DNA from: Treponema sp. UBA4307 | Lineage (GTDB): Bacteria > Spirochaetota > Spirochaetia > Treponematales > Treponemataceae | Reading direction: 5' to 3' | Assembly: GCA_002394685.1 (NCBI GenBank) | Contig: DGUP01000050.1 | Location: forward strand, 1 to 53,877 | DNA length: 53,877 nucleotides | Shown: positions 16,142 through 25,086 of the stretch, one piece after another | Position numbering within the stretch: position 1 is the stretch's first letter | Layout: the number at the start of each line of letters is the position of its first letter | The notes under the pieces: generated by a model | What the model saw: the letters and a program-made list of their open reading frames with translations, nothing else | What the model was told of the DNA's origin: nothing | The model's database searches: none | Position numbers and translations under genes: made by a program

Positions 16142-16990
16142 TTACTCCTTAACACCACCGTTTGTAACACCAGCAATAATGTTACGTGACAGGAAGAGGT
16201 AAACGATAATAAGTGGAACAATAGCAATACAAATTGTCATATATACACCACCCATATCGAACTTAGAATAGTCAGCTGAACGGAGCTGTGCAATGATAAT
16301 AGGAATTGTCTTCTTTGCCTTGCTCTGAATAACCAAAGCAGGTGTAAAGTAGTTATTCCATGAACTTACGAATGAGAAGATTGCCTGAACTGCAATTGAC
16401 GGCTTCAACATTGGAAGTGCAATTGTGTTAAATGTACGGAATTCATTACAACCGTCTACACGGGCAGCTTCTACAATAGAATATGGAAGTGTTGCTTCCA
16501 TAGCCTGATACATATAGAAGAAAACTACAGGTGCAGCAATTGCAGGAATGTACAAAGCAACCAGAGTATCATTCATGTGGAACTTTGTGATTAACTTCAA
16601 GAATCCCAGTGTTGAAACCTGTGCAGGTACCATCATAATCAAAAGGATAAAGTTAAATACAAACTTTCTTCCCTTAAAGTGGTACATGTAAACACCATAA
16701 GCAGTCATACAAGAGAAGTATGTTGTAAGAACTGCAGTAGCGGCAGATACATATACAGAGTTCAAAAGCGCACCAATAATAGGGGTGTTAGGATTTGAAA
16801 CTGTACTTGTAATATTATGAATAAAACTTTTTCCCGGCAGAACTGAGAATCCCAGCTGAATCTGCATATGTGAACGGGTAGAGTTAATAATCAGAATAAA
16901 GAATGGGAACAAAGACAATGCAGCAAGAAGAATCAGAACAATATAACTGACTGATCTGCGGATTGTTAAAGATGCGTGCTGGCTTTTCAT
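16142..16990 (-). CDS. Carbohydrate ABC transporter permease (MalG type)
   Basis: A 282-residue inner-membrane protein with six predicted membrane segments. The permease EAA loop is clear (EAARVDGCNEFRTFNTIALP), the contact site for the ATPase. It pairs with the MalF-type gene upstream, whose stop overlaps this start (TAATG). No ATP-binding subunit is encoded nearby. In such cases a shared MsmK/UgpC-type ATPase usually serves, which is inference here. The sugar cannot be told from sequence. Confidence 0.88.
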   Translation of the reverse strand: MKSQHASLTIRRSVSYIVLILLAALSLFPFFILIINSTRSHMQIQLGFSVLPGKSFIHNITSTVSNPNTPIIGALLNSVYVSAATAVLTTYFSCMTAYGVYMYHFKGRKFVFNFILLIMMVPAQVSTLGFLKLITKFHMNDTLVALYIPAIAAPVVFFYMYQAMEATLPYSIVEAARVDGCNEFRTFNTIALPMLKPSIAVQAIFSFVSSWNNYFTPALVIQSKAKKTIPIIIAQLRSADYSKFDMGGVYMTICIAIVPLIIVYLFLSRNIIAGVTNGGVKE

Positions 16991-17946
16991 TACTTTCTTC
17001 CTCCCTTCATATTACTGTAACTGCTCATTGTTGATTTATAAACAGCGAAGCTTAATGCTGCAGTTGGAATGAAGATGATTACTGAAACAGCACCACCCAT
17101 ACCATAGTTCTTGTTAGCAAGGTGTTTGTTCAAATACATGATCAAAGTCATAGTAGTGCGGTCTGGAGAACCGTTACCATTTGTTAAGATCTGTGGAACA
17201 TCGAACATCTGAATACCACCAATCAAAGATGTAATAAGTACATATACGAAGATTGGGAGGAGAAGTGGGATTGTAATCTTAAAGAAAACCTGCAGTGGAG
17301 AAGCACCGTCAATACGAGCAGCTTCAAAGAGACTTTCATCAATACCCATGATACCAGCCATGAGCATAATTGTAGTATTACCATACCACATCAGGAAGTT
17401 CATTACAGCAACAAGAGTTCTTGTCCAGCCAGTGTAGGTCAAGAAACGGATGTTGGAATCTACTAACTTCATTTTAATCAGAATACTGTTGATTGGACCA
17501 TTATCTGAGAATAAAGCAAAGAACAACATTGCAAATGCAGATGCCATAATCAAGTTAGGCATATAGATAACAGTCTTGAAGAACTGCTGACCTTTAAGTC
17601 TAAGTTCAGTATTTGTAAACCATACTGAAAGAAGCAGAGAAATAAGGATCTGAGGAACAAATCCAAGAATCCACATAATTACAGTATTCAACGCGTATTT
17701 CAGAATATCGCTCTGGAATACTTTGGCATAATTTTCCCAACCATTAAATGTTGGTCCAATTGTTCTAAGGCCATCGCGGAAATTTTCATAAAAACTGTTC
17801 CAGAATGTTGTACAAAGTGGAACAAAAGAAAAAACTAAATAGATGATAAAGAATGGAGCAATAAAGAAATAACCCCAGCGGTCATACTGAACCGTCCTTC
17901 TTTTTTTTGATTTTGTCTTTTTCTGTTCGAGTGTATTTTCAGGCAT
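16990..17946 (-). CDS. Carbohydrate ABC transporter permease (MalF type)
   Basis: A 318-residue inner-membrane permease with a basic N-terminal tail (KKTKSKKRR) and six predicted membrane segments. The EAA motif is present (EAARIDGASPLQVFFKITIP). It is the first permease of the operon and is coupled to the MalG-type gene by overlap. The ATG has AAAAGGGG upstream. A double hairpin at 18008-18081 separates it from the binding-protein gene and probably lowers its expression relative to that protein. Confidence 0.88.
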   Translation of the reverse strand: MPENTLEQKKTKSKKRRTVQYDRWGYFFIAPFFIIYLVFSFVPLCTTFWNSFYENFRDGLRTIGPTFNGWENYAKVFQSDILKYALNTVIMWILGFVPQILISLLLSVWFTNTELRLKGQQFFKTVIYMPNLIMASAFAMLFFALFSDNGPINSILIKMKLVDSNIRFLTYTGWTRTLVAVMNFLMWYGNTTIMLMAGIMGIDESLFEAARIDGASPLQVFFKITIPLLLPIFVYVLITSLIGGIQMFDVPQILTNGNGSPDRTTMTLIMYLNKHLANKNYGMGGAVSVIIFIPTAALSFAVYKSTMSSYSNMKGGRK

Positions 17947-18007
17947 TAATATCCCCTTTTAAGGATTGCAGCTGTTTGAAATTTGAATGGAATTGCGACC
18001 CATTAAA

Positions 18008-18081
18008 AAATGCAGCAGACCTCCCATTTTGATTGAAAAAAGTCCGCTGCATTTCAGCGAAAGTCCTGCTTATGCAGGACT
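18008..18081 (-). terminator. Double hairpin between binding-protein and permease genes (partial terminator)
   Basis: AGTCCTGC (18062-18069) and GCAGGACT (18074-18081) form a perfect 8-bp hairpin just after the binding-protein stop. AAATGCAGCAGAC (18008-18020) pairs with GTCCGCTGCATTT (18042-18054) with one mismatch and is followed by a T-run. Such intercistronic hairpins commonly stabilise the binding-protein mRNA and reduce readthrough. Confidence 0.75.
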
Positions 18082-18108
18082 AGAATAGTTAATTCTTACT
18101 ACAGAAGC

Positions 18109-19407
18109 TTAGCGAGAAAGGTTTGGATAAAGTTCTGCAATAGCTGTGTAGAAGTTGTTCCATGCTGTATCAAGATCAACGTTTCCGTCGAAGTATTCCT
18201 TCATAGCAGCCTGGATCTTTTCTGCCATACCCTGATCGTAAGCAGACATGTTGCTCTTGTCGATTGACTTAGCTGAATCAAGGAAGAATGCCATGTGGTT
18301 CTGTCCACCGAGGAATTCGTTCTTGTAAGATCCGTTAGCAACTGTTGTCATAGCCTTTTCGTTGTTAGCGAAGTCACCTGCATTTTCAGCGAGTGTTGTC
18401 ATTGTAGCTTCATCACATGTAAGTGTGTACATAATGTCCTTAATAAGGGCAATATTGTCAGATCCCTTAGCAGCACAAATCCATGTACCACCCCAAGAGA
18501 AGCCCTGTGGACCCTTACAGAATGCCCAGTCACCGAATGCTGAACCATCATCATGTGGCATACAGAAGTCGATGAACCATGCTGGAGCGAAGTAACCGAA
18601 TACCTTTCCGTCCTTCATCATACCCTGTGTGCTTTCTGCTGACCAGAGTGAAGCCTTGTTGTTGTATCCGAGATCTGTGTATGTCTTTGTCTGTTCAATC
18701 CACTGTTCGATAGATGGGTCAATGTTGATCTTTCCATCAACTACCCATGGAGAAGTTACGTTGTCAGAGAATACGCGGAATGCATCATCGTATCCAGAGA
18801 GCATGAAGTAACCAGCAGCCTTCATCTTAGCAGCTACTTCATCAAACTTTGTCCAGTTTGAAAGGATGTTACCAACTTCTGTTGGATCATCTGTACCAAG
18901 AACTTCCTTAGCATATGAACGACGATAGATAAATCCACCTGGACAAGCCTGCCAAGAAACACCCTTAAGAACACCATTTGAATCTGTCATGATATCCTTT
19001 GTGTATTTGTACTGGTTAGCCAGATCAGCATCTGTAAGACCAACAGCTGACTTTACGTCGAGAGTATAGTCTGTATCAACATACTTAAGAGCGTAGTCTG
19101 CTTCTACGAGGAAGAGGTCTACTTTTTCATCTGCTGGTACGTTGTCCTGGTTAAGGAGAGCTTCATCCAGTCTCTGCTGGTAAGCGTTACCCTGGTTAGG
19201 TGTGATAACCCAGTTTACCTTGATGTCTGCTGGGAGCTTTGCAGCATAGTAGTCATTGAAACGTGACTGGAATTCTTCGTTCCAGCAGTATACGTTCAAT
19301 ACTTTACCAGCTGAACTTTTAGCATTGTTTCCACCATTGCCACCACAACTCATGAACAAGCCTGCAACTGCGAGAGCAGCAACACCTGCGACCATTAACT
19401 TTTTCAT
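18109..19407 (-). CDS. Sugar ABC transporter substrate-binding lipoprotein
   Basis: A 432-residue family 1 solute-binding protein. The signal peptide ends in a lipobox (LFMSC, Cys 21), so it should be lipid-anchored in the periplasm. The mature protein has typical regions of the family (LNVYCWNEEF near the start, WSAESTQGMMKDGKVFGYFAP in the middle). CAGGAGG precedes the ATG and a strong promoter lies at 19497-19524. It is first in the operon with the two permeases. Confidence 0.9.
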   Translation of the reverse strand: MKKLMVAGVAALAVAGLFMSCGGNGGNNAKSSAGKVLNVYCWNEEFQSRFNDYYAAKLPADIKVNWVITPNQGNAYQQRLDEALLNQDNVPADEKVDLFLVEADYALKYVDTDYTLDVKSAVGLTDADLANQYKYTKDIMTDSNGVLKGVSWQACPGGFIYRRSYAKEVLGTDDPTEVGNILSNWTKFDEVAAKMKAAGYFMLSGYDDAFRVFSDNVTSPWVVDGKINIDPSIEQWIEQTKTYTDLGYNNKASLWSAESTQGMMKDGKVFGYFAPAWFIDFCMPHDDGSAFGDWAFCKGPQGFSWGGTWICAAKGSDNIALIKDIMYTLTCDEATMTTLAENAGDFANNEKAMTTVANGSYKNEFLGGQNHMAFFLDSAKSIDKSNMSAYDQGMAEKIQAAMKEYFDGNVDLDTAWNNFYTAIAELYPNLSR

Positions 19408-19496
19408 ACGAAATACCTCCTGTTTTGGTTCTGTATGACTATTAACATAATAAAAAACGCCTATACGTTTTAGCCTTTTTTTACCTATGCTCTTTT

Positions 19497-19524
19497 ATAA
19501 TATAACAGTTAATTAATTTGTCAA
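19497..19524 (-). promoter_or_regulatory. Promoter of the sugar ABC operon
   Basis: TTGACA (19519-19524) and TATTAT (19497-19502) on the minus strand are separated by 16 bp. The predicted leader is about 80 nt. Confidence 0.75.
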
Positions 19525-19670
19525 TAAAATTCAGTTAAAACATCACTACATTTTTGAGTAAAAATATCAAAAAATCAAAGAAAAAAGCAAAATTTTTACA
19601 TTTTTTCTAAATTTGGTGTAACCTTTGCGCCATTTTCAAGTTTTGACCCCTTTTTACCGATAAATTCCTT

Positions 19671-20285
19671 ATGACAAGATTTCTTCCAAAACACAAAACA
19701 AAGTTTTTAAAGACAATAATTGCCTTGTTCTCATTCCTCTTCCTTTCTCAAAATCCTTTTGGGCAGGATTCTAAAGTGATTCAGGATTCAGCTCAGGAAG
19801 AGGTAATTCAGGTTTCTGAGCTAAGACAGAAGTTCATCACATACAGTCTGGGTTTTGTGGGTCTGCCGTACGTTTATGGAGGAGATGACCCTGATGAAGA
19901 CGGGGGATTTGACTGCAGCGGCTACATTCAGTATGTGGCAAAATACGGCCTTGGAATGAATATGGAAAGAACTGCCCAGTCTATCTACGATACGGTGGAA
20001 ATCATCCCGATTTCACAAAGAGAGCCGGGTGACCTGGTTTTCTTTAAGAATAATATGAATTCTTCCCGGGTAACCCATGTTGGAATATATCTTGGAATGT
20101 ACAATCACGGAAAAGACGCAAGCCTTGTTGGAAAGAAAGTTTTTGTCAGCGCTGTAAGTGACGGTCCAAGAAGAGGAGTAATCATTACTTCAATGGATGA
20201 AAACTTCTGGAAGAACCACTATTTCGCAACCGGCCGCTTCCTTCCATCAACCCTGGATTACAGCAAAAAAGAACCTGAAAAATAA
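19671..20285 (+). CDS. NlpC/P60-family cell-wall peptidase
   Basis: A 204-residue secreted peptidase predicted to cleave peptidoglycan stem peptides. An N-terminal signal or anchor segment covers residues 12-28. The catalytic Cys is in FDCSG (Cys 82) and the His in THVGIYLG (His 136), with LPYVYGG before the Cys as usual for the fold. It stands alone, divergent from the sugar ABC operon and followed by a terminator. No clear Shine-Dalgarno sequence precedes this ATG, so the exact start is a little uncertain. Confidence 0.88.
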   Translation: MTRFLPKHKTKFLKTIIALFSFLFLSQNPFGQDSKVIQDSAQEEVIQVSELRQKFITYSLGFVGLPYVYGGDDPDEDGGFDCSGYIQYVAKYGLGMNMERTAQSIYDTVEIIPISQREPGDLVFFKNNMNSSRVTHVGIYLGMYNHGKDASLVGKKVFVSAVSDGPRRGVIITSMDENFWKNHYFATGRFLPSTLDYSKKEPEK

Positions 20286-20309
20286 ATAATTAACATATGA
20301 AACCATAAA

Positions 20310-20356
20310 ACGGCTGTCCGGAAGAAAATAGACCTCCTGACAGCCGTAACTTTTTT
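20310..20356 (+). terminator. Terminator of the NlpC/P60 gene
   Basis: ACGGCTGTC (20310-20318) pairs with GACAGCCGT (20339-20347), extended by GGA/TCC, and TTTTTT follows at 20351-20356. Confidence 0.9.
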
Positions 20357-20379
20357 ATGGTAAACTTTGTTCACTTAAT

Positions 20380-21099
20380 ATGAAACACACAAAAATCACA
20401 TTTTTTACAATTATTTCAATAGCTGCAGCCCTTACATTTACTTCATGCGGGGCAGATGCTTCTTTTACGGCAAACACCGACAAATCAACAAATATAGAAG
20501 TAAACCTGAATTTTGGACAGGCCATTTCGAATACATTAAAGGCTCTGACAGGTTCGGGGGATTTTTCCAAGATGCTTTCTGAAGGGGATTTAACATCTGC
20601 ATTTGAAAAGAGTGACTTAACTCTTGCAAAAGCAAAGTGGATTTCTCAGACAGAACTGACTCTTCAGGGAAAAATTGCAGCCCCGGAAAAACAGACAATT
20701 CTTTTAACGGACAAGGGACTTAAAATCAAGGATTTCGTAAACTGCCAGTCAAATTCTCTGGAACTGAACCTTTCACCGGACACAATTCAGGGTCTGGTTT
20801 CTGCACTGCCGGAAGATTCCCAGTATATGCTGGACCTTTTTATGGCACCTGTTTTCACTGGAGAAGCAATGTCTGCAGATGAATATCTTATGCTGCTTTC
20901 CTCTGTTTACGGAAAGGACATTGGGGATGAACTTAAGGCCGCATCAATCAATTTTAAAATGATTTGTCCGGCTGGAAAAAAACTTTTGTCGGCACAGGGA
21001 AAATCCATCCGCAAAAATACAAATTCTGCCCAGGTTTCCCTTCCTCTTGTTGATTTTCTTGTTCTGTCTTCTCCGCTGAACTATAAAATCACATGGTAA
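20380..21099 (+). CDS. Lipoprotein of unknown function
   Basis: A 239-residue protein with a signal peptide ending in a lipobox (FTSC, Cys 23), so likely membrane-anchored in the periplasm. The mature part is soluble, rich in Ser, Leu and Lys, with no motif I recognise. It lies right after the terminator of the NlpC gene and converges with the LysR gene 22 bp away. It resembles the many small spirochaetal lipoproteins, but no function can be given. Confidence 0.7.
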   Translation: MKHTKITFFTIISIAAALTFTSCGADASFTANTDKSTNIEVNLNFGQAISNTLKALTGSGDFSKMLSEGDLTSAFEKSDLTLAKAKWISQTELTLQGKIAAPEKQTILLTDKGLKIKDFVNCQSNSLELNLSPDTIQGLVSALPEDSQYMLDLFMAPVFTGEAMSADEYLMLLSSVYGKDIGDELKAASINFKMICPAGKKLLSAQGKSIRKNTNSAQVSLPLVDFLVLSSPLNYKITW

Positions 21100-21121
21100 A
21101 AAAAACGCCGAGGATTTGAGC

Positions 21122-22054
21122 CTATTGGTTTTTCTCTTCAACTCCAAGGTATTTTTTCATTTCTTCTATGTACTTTTCCCCAATTGTGCTTAGGTTGAAG
21201 TTTTTCTTGATTATGTAGCCGATTTCCATAACTCTGTTTATTTTGTCATTTTCTTCCTGAAATGGAATTGCTACATAATCAGAACCGTTTAATTCTTCAC
21301 AGATTATGCCGGAGCAGAGTGTGTAGCCGTTAAGTCCCACCATAAGATTCAGCATTGAAGCCCGGTCATTTGCTTTAATTGTACGGTGATATTCTTCAGT
21401 GCTCAAAATTTCTTCTGCCAGATAAAAACTTGAACCATCCCCCTGTTCAAAACTCAGACATGGAAAATCCTGCAGATCCGAAAAGGAAATGCTCTTCTTT
21501 TTTGCAAGGGGATGGCCTTTCCAGATATAAACAAAGGCCTTACAGTTTATAAGGTGATGGAATTCCAGATTTTTTGATTTCAGAATGCTTTCAATTGGCT
21601 TACGGTTAAAATCGCTTAAGTAAAGAATTCCGATTTCACTTTTTAATGAAGCAACATCTTCTATAACTTCCTGAGTACGGGTTTCCCTTACAGCAAATTC
21701 GTATTCATTTGTATTGAAGGATTTTACCATTTCCACAAAACTTTTTACTGCAAAAGAATAGTGCTGGGTTGAAACTCCGAACTTTTTCTTTATCTGGGAA
21801 TTTTCGCCGTACTTCTGACTTAAATTAAGAAAGCTTAAGTAAACCTGCTTTGCGTTGGAAATAAATTCCTGACCATCATTTGTAAGAGTAACGCCCCTTC
21901 CACTTCTGTTAAAAATCTGAATGCCCAGATCATTTTCCAGGTCATGAATTGTACTCGTTAACGAAGGCTGAGACACATAAAGTTTTTCTGCGGCCTTATT
22001 GAAGGAACCGGTTTCTGCAATACCAATTGCATATTTTATCTGCTGTATAGTCAT
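21122..22054 (-). CDS. LysR-family transcriptional regulator
   Basis: A 310-residue regulator with the LysR winged-helix at residues 1-60 (AIGIAETGSFNKAAEKLYVS, then QPSLTSTIHDLE) and a periplasmic-binding-like effector domain after it. GGAGAATAAA precedes the ATG. It is the last gene of the cysteine/methionine operon, 21 bp after the hydrolase. CysB-like and MetR-like LysR proteins sense sulfur-compound effectors, so a sulfur role fits, but the effector is not deducible. The gene would be co-expressed with the operon and hence under the cysteine leader. Confidence 0.9.
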   Translation of the reverse strand: MTIQQIKYAIGIAETGSFNKAAEKLYVSQPSLTSTIHDLENDLGIQIFNRSGRGVTLTNDGQEFISNAKQVYLSFLNLSQKYGENSQIKKKFGVSTQHYSFAVKSFVEMVKSFNTNEYEFAVRETRTQEVIEDVASLKSEIGILYLSDFNRKPIESILKSKNLEFHHLINCKAFVYIWKGHPLAKKKSISFSDLQDFPCLSFEQGDGSSFYLAEEILSTEEYHRTIKANDRASMLNLMVGLNGYTLCSGIICEELNGSDYVAIPFQEENDKINRVMEIGYIIKKNFNLSTIGEKYIEEMKKYLGVEEKNQ

Positions 22055-22075
22055 TTTATTCTCCAGAATACAATT

Positions 22076-22939
22076 TTAATTTTCACCTGCATCATTTATA
22101 AATGCTGCAATTTCACTAATCATGGAAATTCTTCTTCCTAAAAGTCCGTGCTCAACAGGATACTCTATGAGCTTCTGAACAGGAAGATTTGATTTCTCTC
22201 TCCGATTCATCATATTTTCCTTCAGTTTATTCCACAATGGCATTACCATTTCTTCATTTGCTGAAACTGTATCATATTTTGCGGCAAATATGAGAATATT
22301 TTTGTTCTTTACGGATTCAAATGCATTTATAAAAGAAAGATTTTCTGCCTTTTCAACAATATCCTGGTAGATTGAATCTATTCCATCAGAATTCAAAATA
22401 TGACCTTCGTGGAGCAGAGCTTTTATATATTCCTCTTTGCCTCTCTTTAAGAAACAGGTCGGATCGTATGGAGAAAGCATTATTATTCCCCGGATAAAAT
22501 CCAGTTGTCTTCCCGCATTAAGAGCAGAATTACCACCCATGCTGTGACCGAGAAGAAATATCTGGGAAGAATCAATATTGTAGTGTTTAACAAAATCTTC
22601 AGAGCGGGCATAGTTTGACAGATTCACCGCATCATCTACACAATTACTGATAAGATATTTCCCTTCACTTCCCCAGGCACCTCTGTGATGAGGAACAAGC
22701 ACCACACATCCTATGCGACAGAGAGCATGGGAAATATCATCATTTCTGGCGGATCCTGGAAAACCGTGAAGCATAATTACACAAGGATGTTTCTTTTCCT
22801 GCAGTCGGTGAGGCCACAGTATTTCTCCATAAATATGGCTGCCCCTGGAAACAAAATCCAGACTGGCATAATCAGGTAAAGATTCCTGAGACAATACTTC
22901 TTCATCCTTAAAAAGATATTCCAGATTTACCAGGGACAT
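22076..22939 (-). CDS. Alpha/beta-hydrolase (dienelactone/dipeptidyl-peptidase-like)
   Basis: A 287-residue cytoplasmic hydrolase. The nucleophile elbow GHSMGG has Ser 133, HGFPGS near residue 58 gives the oxyanion region, and the catalytic His is probably in VEHGLLG near the end. GGAGGTGTGTT precedes the ATG. It sits 15 bp after the cysteine synthase-like gene. A deacylase or esterase role in sulfur-compound salvage would fit the context but is not shown. Confidence 0.8.
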   Translation of the reverse strand: MSLVNLEYLFKDEEVLSQESLPDYASLDFVSRGSHIYGEILWPHRLQEKKHPCVIMLHGFPGSARNDDISHALCRIGCVVLVPHHRGAWGSEGKYLISNCVDDAVNLSNYARSEDFVKHYNIDSSQIFLLGHSMGGNSALNAGRQLDFIRGIIMLSPYDPTCFLKRGKEEYIKALLHEGHILNSDGIDSIYQDIVEKAENLSFINAFESVKNKNILIFAAKYDTVSANEEMVMPLWNKLKENMMNRREKSNLPVQKLIEYPVEHGLLGRRISMISEIAAFINDAGEN

Positions 22940-22954
22940 AACACACCTCCAGTT

Positions 22955-23896
22955 TTATTCGTAAAGATTCTTTGAAAAATATCTGTCGCCTCTGTCAGGG
23001 AAAAGGGTAACAATATTTATATTGCCGCCGGCTTTTTCAATTTCTCCACTGCGGGCCAGCTCCTGGGCAAGAAGTTTTGCTGCTGTAAATGCCGCACCGC
23101 TTGAACTGCCAGCAAGGATTCCTTCTTTACGGGCCAGTTCCCTGGAAGCAACAAAGGCCTGAGCATCAGTAACTTTTATCACTTTATCCACAAGACTTAT
23201 ATCCATTGTGTCAGGAATAAAGTCGTTACCAATTCCTTCAATATTATAATCTCCATGACTACCGCCACCCATTGTTGAACCGATTGGATCTGCCAGCACA
23301 CCTTTTATATCAGAATTTTGTTCTTTAAGATACTTCATGATTCCGCTGTAAGTTCCACCGCTGCCTGCACCACCGACAAAGTAATTTATATGGCCGTCCA
23401 GATCTCTGTAAATTTCAGGACCAGTTGTTTTGTAATGAGCAAGAGGATTTACAGGATTTCTGAACTGCTCCAGGGATACAGCTCCTTCTATACTCTTTTT
23501 GATTTCTTCAGCTTTTTTTTCCGCGCCCAGCATTCCTTCTTCCCGGGGAGTATTTACAATTTCTGCTCCCAGGGCCTTCATAAGAATCTGCTTTTCCTGA
23601 CTGAACTTTAAAGGCACTACGAAAATAACTTTATATCCTTTTTTCAAGGCGGCCATTGCAATACCAAGTCCAGTGTTGCCGGCAGTTCCTTCAACGATTG
23701 TTCCATCTGCCTTAAGGACGCCTCTTCTTTCCGCATCTTCAATCATTTCACGGCCAATTCTGTCTTTTACGCTGCCACCGGGATTCCAGAGTTCCAGTTT
23801 TGCAAAAAGATTTATTCCCTCTGGAATGCCCATATTTCCCAGTCTTACAAGCGGGGTATTACCAATCAAATCCTGCATGGAATCATAGTATTTCAT
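22955..23896 (-). CDS. Cysteine synthase / cystathionine beta-synthase-like PLP enzyme
   Basis: A 313-residue fold-type II PLP enzyme. Lys 44 in GGSVKDR binds PLP, and residues 70-76 read GTAGNTG where CysK usually has GTSGNTG; the Ala variant is common in MccA/cystathionine beta-synthase-like members. The phosphate loop is GGAGSGGT. It either makes cysteine from acetylserine and sulfide or joins homocysteine to a serine derivative. Because it overlaps the MccB-like gene by 4 bp (ATGA), I favour the second: reverse transsulfuration, as in the Bacillus mccA-mccB pair. The distinction is inference. Confidence 0.85.
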   Translation of the reverse strand: MKYYDSMQDLIGNTPLVRLGNMGIPEGINLFAKLELWNPGGSVKDRIGREMIEDAERRGVLKADGTIVEGTAGNTGLGIAMAALKKGYKVIFVVPLKFSQEKQILMKALGAEIVNTPREEGMLGAEKKAEEIKKSIEGAVSLEQFRNPVNPLAHYKTTGPEIYRDLDGHINYFVGGAGSGGTYSGIMKYLKEQNSDIKGVLADPIGSTMGGGSHGDYNIEGIGNDFIPDTMDISLVDKVIKVTDAQAFVASRELARKEGILAGSSSGAAFTAAKLLAQELARSGEIEKAGGNINIVTLFPDRGDRYFSKNLYE

Positions 23897-25056
23897 TTTT
23901 CTGCTCCTTCAATAGCCTGATTTAAATCTGCAATCAAATCATCAACACCTTCAATTCCTACTGACAAGCGGATAAGCCCGTCTGTAATTCCAACCTTTTC
24001 ACGGATTTCCCGAGGGATACTTGCGTGAGTCATACTTGCAGGATGGCAGACCAGACTTTCTACTCCGCCCAGACTTTCTGCAAGGGCAATCAGTCCAAGG
24101 GATGAAAAGAAGGTTTTATGATCGTAGTTTTCCTTCAATTCGAAACTAATCATTGCACCGCCGTTCTTTGCCTGCTTTTTGTTAATCTGATAACCCTGGG
24201 CACTTTCAAGACCCGGGTAGTAAACTTTTTTTACACCTTTGTGAGTTTCAAGCCACTTAGCGATTTTAAGGGCATTATCTGTATGGCGGTCCAGGCGAAC
24301 TCCCAGAGTTTTAATTCCCCTGATTAAAAGGAAGGAATCGAATGGTCCCAGTACACCGCCGGTTGCGTTCTGAATAAAGGCAAGTCTTTCTTCAAGGGAT
24401 TTTTCGTGAACAACAACCAGTCCGGAAACAACATCACTGTGGCCCCCAAGATATTTTGTTGCGCTGTGAACAACAATATCGATTCCCTGTTCAATAGGCC
24501 GCTGCAAATATGGAGTCATAAAAGTATTGTCAACAATTGAAAGAATTCCGTGTTTCTTTGCCAGTTTTGCAACTCCTTCAAGATCTGTAATTGTTAAAAG
24601 TGGATTTGCAGGAGTTTCAACAAGGATTGCCTTAACATCAGGAGTAATTCTTTTATCCAGGCTTTCCAGATTTGTTGTATCTTCAATTGAATAGCTTATG
24701 CTGAAGTTTTTGAAAATCTTATCAAGAACACGGAAAGTTCCACCGTAAACATTGCTTGAAATTACGATTTTATCGCCGCTCTTAAAAAGAGAAAGCACTG
24801 CTGTTAAAGCGGCCATTCCTGAAGCAAAAGCAAATCCTTTTGTTCCCCCCTCCAGCTCAGCAATCAAGGCTTCAAGGGCAGCACGAGTTGGATTTCCAGT
24901 TCTGGAATATTCCCAGCCCTTGTTCTGCCCCAGCCCCTGCTGTTCATAAGTTGAAGTCTGGTAAATCGGAACATTTACGGCACCTGTAAGAGGATCTCCG
25001 TAAATGCCTCCGTGAACTAATGATGATTCAATTGATTTGTAATTCTTTCCTTCCAT
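23893..25056 (-). CDS. Cystathionine gamma-lyase/gamma-synthase family enzyme
   Basis: A 387-residue PLP enzyme of the Cys/Met metabolism family. The PLP Lys is residue 201 in HSATKYLGGHSD. SRTGNPTR (51-58) and the NPLL motif are present, and VCHPASMTHASIP matches the substrate region. It could form cystathionine or cleave it. Its coupling to a CysK/MccA-like gene and the cysteine-codon leader upstream favour a lyase (MccB-like) role that produces cysteine from cystathionine. It follows the methyltransferase gene by 31 bp. Confidence 0.88.
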   Translation of the reverse strand: MEGKNYKSIESSLVHGGIYGDPLTGAVNVPIYQTSTYEQQGLGQNKGWEYSRTGNPTRAALEALIAELEGGTKGFAFASGMAALTAVLSLFKSGDKIVISSNVYGGTFRVLDKIFKNFSISYSIEDTTNLESLDKRITPDVKAILVETPANPLLTITDLEGVAKLAKKHGILSIVDNTFMTPYLQRPIEQGIDIVVHSATKYLGGHSDVVSGLVVVHEKSLEERLAFIQNATGGVLGPFDSFLLIRGIKTLGVRLDRHTDNALKIAKWLETHKGVKKVYYPGLESAQGYQINKKQAKNGGAMISFELKENYDHKTFFSSLGLIALAESLGGVESLVCHPASMTHASIPREIREKVGITDGLIRLSVGIEGVDDLIADLNQAIEGAEK

Positions 25057-25086
25057 AATTTTAATTCTCCTTTTCTGTTGTATTTT

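Noticed and set aside
16142..19407. Incomplete sugar ABC system as a decayed operon
   Set aside because: All three genes are intact with good signals; absence of a local ATPase is common where a shared ATPase serves several importers.
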